Shown: positions 55,382-64,000 of the stretch, one piece after another
Layout: every line of letters begins with the position of its first letter
Position numbering within the stretch: position 1 is the stretch's first letter
From: Cladopsammia gracilis
Lineage: Eukaryota; Cnidaria; Anthozoa; Scleractinia; Dendrophylliidae
Direction: 5' to 3'
Assembly (NCBI GenBank): GCA_022457155.1
Contig: JAJGOT010000257.1
Span: 437,001-501,000, forward strand
DNA length: 64,000 bases
The notes under the pieces: model-generated
What the model was told of the DNA's origin: nothing
What the model saw: only the letters and a program-made list of their open reading frames with translations
The model's database searches: none
Program-made: the position numbers and the translations under genes

Positions 55382-55552
55382 ATGCGTTCTACTAATAAGC
55401 CTCCCCCGCCGTCACCAGCTCCAACTATTCCGCACCATCAACACGAGGTGTGCAATCATTGTTCCAAGCCAGTGAAGAAGGATCGCCGTCAGAGGACACC
55501 CAAAAGAAATTGTCAAGAACTACAAGTTCGATCAAAAGAGCATTGACGAGAC
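55382..55552 (+). CDS. Short Pro-rich/CxxC open frame, unrecognised
   Basis: ATG at 55,382 gives MRSTNKPPPPSPAPTIPHHQ followed by HEVCNHCSKPVKKDRRQRTP, 56 codons to a TGA. A CNHC pair followed by basic residues suggests a metal-binding tip of a first exon. No splice partner confirmed. Confidence 0.35.
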
Positions 55553-56395
55553 TTATCAGTCTCGGGACAGTCAAGACAACTGAACTGAACTTTGCAAAAC
55601 TGAACTTCATTGAACTACTCACTATGTTTTATACGATAACCTTAACTCTGCTTAATTTTTCTAGGTTGTTAGATGAGATTGGAGCATGGCACAGAATCGA
55701 CTGTCGGGCCATTCTAAATTCGTTCCCAGTTTCCTGTAAAAAGACTTTTTTTAGCGCGGCCAGCATTTGAAGTTCCAAAATTTAAAAAACGATATTTTCC
55801 AAATCTTTGACCCACGATCAGGCAGAATCTAGACGACAAGCAAAAATTGTCGGAAGTTAAATCGCTTCTTCTGCGGCTGTAAAATTATAGGAAAGAAATA
55901 GATATTCTTATCTCAGTCGGCTTCTTGCGATTTTTTTCGGCTCAACTTGGACCAAAATGACACTGTCGATTGCGCTCGAAAAGGCAAAAATCGTGCTCGA
56001 ATTTGAGCGTTCGCAGCAAAACAATCTTCACTTTCATCCTCCATTTTGCTTGTTGAAGTTGAAAATGGCCTGGTTTTGAACATGAGAGCGAGTCACCCGT
56101 CCCAGGTTTTTCTGCGATCTACAAACTTGATGGTCTGGGCGATATTTTGGGGTAATATCCTGAGCTTCCTGGGGAAAATTAGAGAATCCTGTGCAGCTGC
56201 GGTAAAATTTCGCGCGAAATTTGGGTTTATCTTTTCATTGAGAGGTGTTAGAATGGATTTTTCTATGAATCCTCTTTTAATTAATGTTGTTGCACCCTCT
56301 GTGAGGGGCACAGAGAAATCTTTCATGTTGAAGTAACGGGGGAGGCTCAAAGAGGAGGTTAATTACCTTACATCAAAACTAAATCGAAAAACATT
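55553..56395. other. No supported gene
   Basis: Open frames of ~70-105 codons occur on both strands but lack motifs. Nothing else noted. Confidence 0.4.
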
Positions 56396-56677
56396 GTGTT
56401 CAAAAAAAGAAAAGAGATCAAGGCCGATTTTACCAGAGTTTTTAAAATAGAAGGGCACATAATGGTGAAAGTGCAAAAGGATGTGGTAGCGGATCTGAAT
56501 GATGAGATGGCCGATCTCAACAGACAGGTTGAAGAAGAAAGCCAGCTTGTCTGCAGCCTACTACAGAAGGCCATGGCAAGGGAGAACGAGTTGACCCTTG
56601 CCAAAAAGGCTACTGACAACAAGGGTAAACTGATTCATGAAGTTGGCCCCCCATCAGCAGTACAGGAAAATTACTGA
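56396..56677 (+). CDS. Coiled-coil open frame, unrecognised
   Basis: 93 codons, highly charged and helical: QKDVVADLNDEMADLNRQVE and EESQLVCSLLQKAMARENEL show heptad spacing. It may be an exon of the degraded gene whose further pieces lie at 57.8-58.1 kb. No domain name can be given. Confidence 0.4.
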   Translation: MFKKRKEIKADFTRVFKIEGHIMVKVQKDVVADLNDEMADLNRQVEEESQLVCSLLQKAMARENELTLAKKATDNKGKLIHEVGPPSAVQENY

Positions 56678-57834
56678 CTTCAGGTAATATGTAGTTTATA
56701 GTCTATTGTTTAGTTAAGTCAAAATTCAGATGTTATGCAGAGATAAAATGATTTGAAATCATGTTGTGTTGGGCCATATCCATCTCTAGCAGGGCCGTAC
56801 AGCATTTTCAGCTCCGCTCTTTGCTAATGCAAGGAGGCTGTTGAACATTTCTTAAAAGTTTTAAAACAATTTAATTTTTAACAGTAAAATACATGGCTTT
56901 TATGACTTTCCGTTTTCCTTATTTTACACTGCATTATCACTTTTCAAAATATCAGATCGTACATTGTATTCAATATGTTCTTCTATAATTATGGTTTATT
57001 GTTAATAATACCATTATACTTTTCAGAGATAAATCCCAATGTGTGTAATGGTTTGCTGAGACATATGGGCTTGTTCCAAAGACCCTAATCGTGGAGGAAA
57101 AGGACACTGAAGTGGTACATGAAGTTAACTTGACTCCAGGTACAACAAAACACTAAGCGATAACATTTCAATAACAAGAAATTGACTGTAAATCGTTGAA
57201 TAATCACCCGCATGATTTCTACAATATTAAAAATAACATATTAACTGTCTTTAAAGACAAAAAAGGAACAAAAACTAATACAAGAAGGCTTAAATGATTA
57301 AATTAAATTTCAATTGTGTAGTAATTCTTTGTCAGTCATAATAATGACAGATTGAAATACTTTTCTGAGTCCCATAGGGGCGAGGAAAATGTAAACAATG
57401 AGTAAGTCTGTGAGTATTAATGTAAAACCATTGAGTAAGATTTTAATATTCCAATACATTATTTCCCCATCATTTTAACTGTTTCAGTCATAAACATTGA
57501 AGCAGTACAATACACTATGTGTATTATTTTACGTGCTCTGCTGTCCTTACAATTATTACTGTAAAATGATGCAGTAATGGAATAATAATAAATTGTTTGC
57601 TTAGACCTCTTCATGTTAGGGAGCACATAAGGCCATAGTTTCTGCAGCTACGGTCATTTTATGTGGCCGGAGTACTGGCCCTGCACACAACCCTCCTCCT
57701 TTTTCTCCTTGGAAAGAAACCAGGCAACAGTGGAATTAATTATTGTTTGAATAGTGGAAAAATAAACAATTTAAGCTAACTTATGACTTCAATTACACCA
57801 GCAAATGATAATCTGTCACACCAAACAAGACCAA
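56678..57834. other. No gene seen
   Basis: AT-rich. A possible small exon after TTTTCAG at 57,026 (AGATAAATCCCAATGTG...) does not keep a frame. Nothing else supported. Confidence 0.4.
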
Positions 57835-58119
57835 CTGCTGTAAATGTGGAAGACTGGCTCAAAGTTCTCAAGGCTCCCACCCAATGAACAGCTCAACATT
57901 CAAAAGCTTGTGTACATATTGGACCGCTTTGGTGTCTCCCTCGAGGCCTACCACGAGTTGATTCAGGTGGAAAACAACACACACATGACAAGATCATAAC
58001 TTCTCGAGGAATGCCAAGCAGATTTGAAAGCCTCAATTGATGTATATAAAACACCTGGCCAGTGTCCTGGGGCAGAAATGAGCCTTCCAGATATGCTAAA
58101 AGAACACAATAAGTCATAA
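57835..58119 (+). pseudogene. Degraded coding block, possible N-terminal part of WCK family
   Basis: Reads NEQLNIQKLVYILDRFGVSL then EAYHELIQVENNTHMTRS, a stop (TAA), LLEECQADLKASIDVYKTPG and AEMSLPDMLKEH. The pattern 'L-DRFGVS..YHEL....R........YKTPG' is one I associate with the N-terminal half of the same multicopy cnidarian proteins whose C-terminal half is at 39.2-42.0 kb; this is memory-based. One stop and one frame change are present. Confidence 0.4.
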
Positions 58120-59360
58120 CAAAGCATGTAAGCGATAGAGTTTAAATTTATAGGTATCCAATTCTCCCCATAAAACAGCCTTTCAGTTAATCATCCCAAA
58201 GGCTAGGTCTGGATAGCCATTGCTTTGATTCTTAACAAAATAGCAAATAGACCATATTCATATTCAAAGTTTCCCACTTGTGAAATCAAGGGTGCCAACT
58301 GTCTAATACTATGAATAGCTGTGTACACTAGTTTAAAGACTGCCTGTTAAAATAACAAATAATTGCAAAAATTGTGCCTGTTTACACTCGGTAATCAATC
58401 AACATTTCAGGCTAAATCATGGGCAAGGGATCTGCTATCAATGAAGGGTCCTGGGTATGATGCAGCGAACCCATACATACATGTAAATGGTATATCACTG
58501 CCCGAGCTTACTTCGCAGATGTGGAAACATCTAGATGTTTACTGGTCATGGTAACATAACCTTTCTTGTGCATTAATATATAGCAGAAAACTGTGCAACC
58601 AAATTACTTGCATTCCATTTCTTTGATTAAGTACCAATTCTTGAAAACTTTGAAATTAGCTCCAATGGCAACTGTTCAAGAAAACAAAAACATTTCAAAA
58701 TTTCCCCGTTTATATTCCTACATTCAGGTGTTGAAAAGAAGAATGATGATGTGAGAAGAAATTTTCATTAAAAGATCAACAGATGGAATCCCTGTGCATC
58801 CCTGTTGATTGTGGAAAAACACCAAGAGGATTTGCTTCAAAGCCAAAGGGAGAAGCGTGGCTACACGAAAGCAGATGCTCAGCACTGGGAAGAGGGGGGG
58901 GGGGGGCAATGCTACAAAAAAATTCCCACAAATTTCTACTTAATTACGCAGTGTCAGCTTGCCATAAGATAGTGAAAAGATTCTACAAAAAAAGGAGAAA
59001 CAAATGCAGACAAGCAAACAAGCAAGCAGCACTTCCATGGACCCCACTTCAGGACCTGATCCCAACAACGGTGTCAGAGTACTTAAACTGAATAAATTGC
59101 TGTTACAAAACAACTATAACAACTCTATCTAAAACTGCCTACTTTATTGTTGTCTACAATTCAATATTGTTTTTATAGATTAACTTTCTAGGCTGTCCTC
59201 TAGCATATTTTAGGAAGCACAGCTAATAGCTGTAGGTCATCAGAACATCACTATAATTATACCATACCAATCTCTATTCAATTTTACAAAGTAGTGGTGT
59301 TATTACATGAAGCTGACCTCTAAATAATCTTTGCTTCACATTGTTTTCTTTCTAAATGTA
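58120..59360. other. Scattered coding-like fragments, no gene model
   Basis: 58,405-58,555 reads AKSWARDLLSMKGPGYDAAN then a stop at 58,553. 58,790-58,890 reads SLLIVEKHQEDLLQSQREKR, then GYTKADAQHWEE before a G9 run. Both look like protein but cannot be spliced together with confidence; they may belong to the degraded gene upstream. Confidence 0.35.
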
Positions 59361-59462
59361 TAAAAGGGTACATGTATAAATGGTTGCTGGGAAAATATTG
59401 GAACAAAATGCTAGCGGTTACCCTGTAATGGATTACAAGTAGCTTCACCTCCCGGCAAAAGT
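59361..59462 (+). mobile_element. Decayed 3' part of a SINE
   Basis: GGTACATGTATAAATGGTTGCTGGGA...GCGGTTACCCTGTAATGGATTACAAGTAGC aligns with GGTATAAATGGGTACCGGCG...GGGTAACCCTGCGATGGACTAGCATC of the SINE at 46,371-46,673. Head and tail are gone. Confidence 0.5.
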
Positions 59463-61456
59463 GGAAACACTTCTATTTATATCATGGTAGAGGGACTAAA
59501 GTTAATAATTTAATGCTGGCTGTTGTCCTCTGTATGATAGGAATTTTAATAAATCTGAAAATCAAAGTGGGAACAACATCAACGATATAAAAACATTTCA
59601 TGGGATCACAAAAAATACAAAGTGATTTACACCACGACAAATAAGCCAGGAACAGGGCATGGCTAAACTGTATGTTTGCAGAAAGAGATAGAAACTCTCT
59701 GTATCCATCTCCTCTGCCTCTTTGATCCATCAGCATTATATTGCTGAGTGGATCTGGAAAGAAAGGGGTGGTGGAGTACTGGAAACAACAGCTCTCTCTG
59801 GGTTCCACGTTCATTTACCTGTGCCCTATCCCAACCAAATGGAAGGTTACAAAGAGAAAAGTCCTCCTTGTAAAGTGCAGTGGTATCACGTTGACGTTGT
59901 TCCCCTTTGCCACTGAAGAAGTAATTAAAATCCTTAATAGAAAAATCCATAATAAATCTTGATGCCAGATTCTGGCACAATCCGGCTTCAAAAACGTTGA
60001 GGAGCATCTCGGACAACCGCGAGACTTCTTCTACTTCTAGACTAGGAAGCTCAAAATTTCTAAAACCAAAAACCATTATTATTATTATTATTAGCAGTAA
60101 AAACTATCTGTATGCTATACAGTTAAAAGGAACACAGGGCGCCAAGGCGTAACCTGTGCTCCAACTAGTGAGACTAGAGTTAAAAAATATATACAATAAA
60201 AAGTAAAATTAAAATATGTATATATATAATAAAATAAACAAATTTACGCTAAAATATGCAAAATGTTCAAAGTTCTAGAACAGGAGACAAACCGGAGCAC
60301 GGGTATGATAATGTCTAATGTGTCGCAACCTTAAAAGTGCGTGCAATGTTTAGTTATTATTATTATTATTATTATAACAAGTGAAACCGGAAATAATATA
60401 TTATAATTAATTTAATACATTCCGTAGATTATGGTCGAATGAAGTCGGCATGAGACTGATCGTTGAAGAACAATTATAGCCATTCCAGTTTATCGCTAGA
60501 CTTCCTTGCTCGTATTAACTATACGACCAAGGAAGTACCGATATATTGTGAATACGCTCATATCACGGTAGGGATCTCAGGCTTACACAGACCCGTGGCC
60601 CAGTGAACAAAATGATAATAAACAGCCACAGTAGTTTGCATACCATATCAAATGTTAATGTTGTCCATGTTCTGTTTATTGACTGTCATGTAGCCTGCAA
60701 ACGCATTTTGGGATCCCTGTGTTTTCATCGTGGAACATTACAATCCCTGTGAGAATACTGACATTTGTATTATGTGCAAGCTGAGTTCAACTATGGTTGC
60801 TATTGTTGCTGTTGTTTTTTTCTTGCTAGATCTTTTTTAGGAGGTATCCCTTTATGACAACTGACATGGGCCGCGGTAACACAGCAGAGCTCGAGAGTTG
60901 GCAGATGGAGCAGTTCAATATATTTTTAATTCTTATGGCCCTTTTAGAATTTTCTGAAAACTTCGCAGTTCTTAGGAGAGCGAAACCGGCCCCCATGCGC
61001 GCTAGTTAGACCAACTTCTTTGTCATACAATTTTCGCAGGCGTTCAACAGAATTTTTCATCGGCGGAGCCGTAAAACTTACGACTCTCCCCATTGTATAG
61101 TATACGGTTTATATTTTTGCCTAGAGAACTTCCTTCGTATATATTAGGCACGTGAAAACCTCATTTATTTCCGCCGTTCGTTACGTATACAGAACAGCCA
61201 TCGCTATTCGTTTTCATGCCTGCATGCATCGTTTATCTTTTACACTTCACTTCTGGCGTTCCGTGTGAATACCAGTGCTAGAATTCAACTGGACTTTTTT
61301 CGCTCCATTTACACAAGCGGTAGAGTATTAAACTGCTTGCCCTACAAGGTAAAAATGATTGAGTAAAGTAAATCCGTAAGGTCTTATTTGATTCGGTTAT
61401 TTACGCGCGCAAATTTGTTTTTCCGCGCCAATTAACGCGTCAACCGGTCTTTCCTT
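59463..61456. other. No gene seen; (ATT)n at 60,075-60,092 and 60,353-60,376
   Basis: A 137-codon minus-strand frame at 59,663-60,076 has no motif. CTTCCTTG at 60,502 and CAAGGAAG at 60,529 form a small hairpin. The rest is AT-rich intergenic DNA. Confidence 0.45.
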
Positions 61457-62569
61457 TTCCCGCCATTTTGTCACTGAAAGCCCACGACAGCGGTAGATTT
61501 GTTCAGTCGGTGAGTGAAAAAAAAAACTGAGGTGAGTGGATTTTTTTTCCTCTTTTTAATAGCCCTTAATAATAAGCTTAATACTTATAAAAAATGTTTG
61601 GTATAGAAGAAAAGAGTTGTTCATGTTTCATATTGAGAACAATTTTGATCTTGAAACGTAAACCCGCGGTTTATAAAAGGTGTCAGGCTCAGTCTGTCAA
61701 ATTGTCAAAAGCAGGGAATTTTGAAGCTCTCAGTTCTACCGGCATCAATTTTTTTAAGCTTAACTTTTACGAGATAAAAAAAGTTTTAAAAAATATATTA
61801 ATTAAAACCTGTTTACAGACCTTTTGCAGCATTAAAGGCCTGAATTGTTTCTGTATTTTTTAATGGCTGAGCCTTAGAATTAGTTTTGAATAAAGCTATG
61901 CGGCCACGATCGACAGAAAATTTTGCCTTACCTTGGGAAGATTGTTGACTTTTGTTTCCTTTTTTCCTCCAAAAATTTAAACGAAACTTTAATCAAATAG
62001 ACCGATAGGTTTTACATAAAAATAGACATCGTCAAGGCATAAACGAAACTCGCGTTGTTTAAAATTTTTCATCATTTTTCATCATTTTTGCCAAAAAAAA
62101 ATCCATAACAATAGCAGACAATCAACTAATCGATTTCAATGAAAACGAATTTCGTCAAACTAGATTAAGCTTAAGTTTTAATCAATTAGAGATGACCGAA
62201 GACCGTAAGACCAATGCACTAAACGTATAAAAGAAAGCAGCAAAAAAATAAAACCACGCTTTCGGCAACTGAAGTTTCGGGGAATCTTTCTAAAACACAA
62301 TCCAAATTATTTCCGTTGGAGCAAATTTTGAGAAACGAAAGCTGGTGCCACGAAAAACTGAAAGAAAGTGTATCCTAAGTTCTGGAATTATGTTCAATAA
62401 GTCTTGTTTTCTAAGTTGAATTGGGCACTTTAACTGAATGAATTTATTTGTTTCTCCACTTCTTCGAAACTTTTTGAGCTACTTTGGAATTGGCGATCTT
62501 TTGTTTCCCTTGTAATAGTTGATCATAGTTCGCTTTTTTGGTTAACATTATTCATTCTGCTGTGTTTAG
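61457..62569. promoter_or_regulatory. Probable promoter/5' UTR and first intron of the gene at 62,570
   Basis: A GC-rich pocket with TTCCCGCCATTTTGTCACTG (61,477) and donor-like TCAGTCG|GTGAGTG (61,518) and CTGAG|GTGAGTG lies ~1 kb upstream of a coding exon that begins directly after an AG acceptor. A non-coding first exon here is an inference. Confidence 0.35.
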
Positions 62570-63848
62570 ATGAGCAGTGCAAGTGCATCTTTTAGTGTCG
62601 GTGTCGGGCGGGGGGGGAAGAATCACACTCCGCGAACGGGAGGCGCCATGGCGAGGTGTGTATCCTTGAAGTTATTAAATTTGTGATTTTTTTGTTGGTC
62701 GACACCGAGTCAGCCCTTCCCTCGCCGCAGCGACACTACTGTATGCTTACCTCAGTTCTTTTGAAGACATGTCATAATGACGACTTATTGGGCCTAGTTA
62801 CATTTTTTTTTTTTCAAGAAATGAAAACTATTGAAGTGTTTTGCTTATTTATCTAAAAATAAGTGTCTGAAACGCTGAATGATGCTGCTCGTGGAGATAG
62901 TTCATGGCAATCTTGTGCAATGCGGCGGTAATTCTTTCTGCTTGCTTAGTCTTTAGGCGAGGAAACGAATCTTTCCATTTCAGTAATGCTTCACATAAGA
63001 ACTATAGTAAGCGTCATTGTTCTGCGGCAATGGTTCTTTCCCACATAGAATATCTTTGATTTTAAGAATAGAGGAGGAGCTGATGGTTCATAATTATATT
63101 TCATTATAAAAATGCAGTAAATCCATTTGCGTCAAATATATTATAGGAAATGTTCGTGCTTAACCAATCAGAAGAGTAGAAGACAGTAGCTACTAATTTT
63201 GCTTCGTTGATGAAGTTCCCGAAATACAATATCTTTTGAAAATTGCATGTTGTGCGATTGGGTCTCAAAATAGTTGAAACCTTAAAAAATTTAGACTTTA
63301 TGCACCTTGAACGGTAACTTTTTAGCGGTTTTTGAGTCTAGGCCGATGAGATCACTAGTTGTTACAATGAAAAAAGTTGACATTTCATCGTGCATTGCCG
63401 TTCAGCACTATCCTTCTTATGCGGATCATTACTTAATTATAACAAAAAAATGCACCGCGAAGCAGTTGTCTTTGCACCAGCATCCTCCATTGCTATAGCG
63501 CTTTGATGCATATTCACACGTTATGCATTCCATTAAATGCTGTTGTATCTTATAAGATGAAATGGGTGAAAAATTTGCTTCTCATTTAAGCCATCCAATA
63601 GTACTATTTGTAGCAGAAGAAATAATTGCTTCGTTTTTTTTGTGTGCAGACATTAGAGGGGCAATGGAACAAGCTGAAGGAGGTAAAGGATTCAAAATAG
63701 TGAAGCTTGATTCTAAGCTGATATGCGCTTACTACTGATTTGTTGCTAATGTTGGAACGACTAATTGAGCGTTTTTTTTTTTTCATTTTAGATGACGACA
63801 TGGGGGATTTCGCCCCTCCTCCTCCCCCTCCCCCTGCTGCAGGGCCAG
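62570..63848 (+). CDS. 5' end of an unrecognised Pro-rich protein gene (three exons, partial)
   Basis: Exons 62,570-62,655, 63,657-63,682 and 63,792-63,848 join in phase. The first begins TGTTTAG|ATGAGCAGT and encodes MSSASASFSVGVGRGGKNHT; its donor is GCGAG|GTGTGT. The 26-nt micro-exon (ATTAG|AGGGGCAATGGAACAAG) adds GAMEQAEG; an acceptor 7 nt upstream would bring a stop. The third gives DDDMGDFAPPPPPPPAAGP and ends at a GTAAAT donor. The short acidic motif followed by seven prolines suggests a low-complexity, possibly profilin/SH3-binding N-terminus. Introns include the MITE at 62,993-63,437. It continues beyond the window; I do not recognise the protein. Confidence 0.55.
62993..63437. mobile_element. 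MITE family 'ATGATCCGCATAAGAAG', copy 2 (inverse of copy 1)
   Basis: Left AGTAATGCTTCACATAAGAAC, right CTTATGCGGATCATTACTTA. Collinear in reverse with 9,247-9,748 over nearly its full length (for example CAACATGCAAGTTTTAAAAG versus its complement at ~63,235). It lies in the intron between exons 1 and 2 of the Pro-rich gene. Confidence 0.75.
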
Positions 63849-64000
63849 GTAAATATTTTAAATTTTTCGTAAGCAAATCCATAGCGCAAAACATGTAGTG
63901 AAACACTTGTACAATTTTTAAGTGTTTAAAAAATTAAGTGTCTATCGGACGAAGAACTTAGATGGGTTCCAATTCAATGTACAAAAGAATGGACAGAAAA

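Overview
This is eukaryotic DNA: AT-rich, with split genes bounded by GT..AG introns, SINEs with A/B boxes, a LINE tail, an LTR, Penelope-type reverse transcriptase and many DNA transposons. The mixture (PIF/Harbinger with Myb-like partners, ISL2EU with THAP transposase plus YqaJ nuclease, Crypton, CUE/HECT genes and a 'WCK/TPYMH' multicopy family) suggests an anthozoan cnidarian, probably a stony coral. That assignment is inference; no rRNA or mitochondrial marker is present.

Layout. 0-12 kb: gene-poor, with a degraded coding relic (1.2-2.4 kb), MITEs, and a head-to-tail pair of one unnamed element (4.6-8.7 kb), the larger copy carrying a ~2 kb minisatellite. 12.2-13.6 kb: Crypton-type tyrosine recombinase pseudogene split by a MITE with an 8-bp target duplication. 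14.7-46.8 kb (+): a long split host-like gene. Its 5' half (14,681-20,492) can be spliced exon by exon and ends with a CUE domain; its 3' half (44,578-46,774) encodes a HECT domain whose C-lobe is split by a SINE. The proposed ~24 kb intron holds a four-deep nest of transposons (TTAA element > Harbinger-2 > Harbinger-1 > MITE), a foldback-like element, an LTR/RT remnant, a LINE tail, a Penelope remnant and exons of a second coding family (39.2-42.0 kb). 48.4-53.25 kb: a nearly complete ISL2EU transposon with convergent nuclease and transposase genes, each carrying one in-frame TAG stop. 54.8-55.3 kb (-): chromodomain gene fragment. 55.4-59.1 kb: degraded coding fragments. 62.6-64 kb (+): 5' end of an unrecognised proline-rich gene running off the window.

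How the parts relate. Most coding capacity belongs to DNA transposons, each pairing a transposase with a second protein (Myb/SANT-like for Harbinger, SAP-SWIM-YqaJ for ISL2EU) in convergent orientation. Target-site duplications order several insertions: TTAA element first, then Harbinger-2 (TTA), then Harbinger-1 (AAT), then a MITE (TAA); a SINE into the HECT gene; a MITE into the Crypton. Nearly every long coding sequence carries one or two small frameshifts or stops, some at homopolymers, so real decay and sequencing error must be separated before function is inferred. All exon models, TIRs and TSDs were read by eye; no database search was possible.
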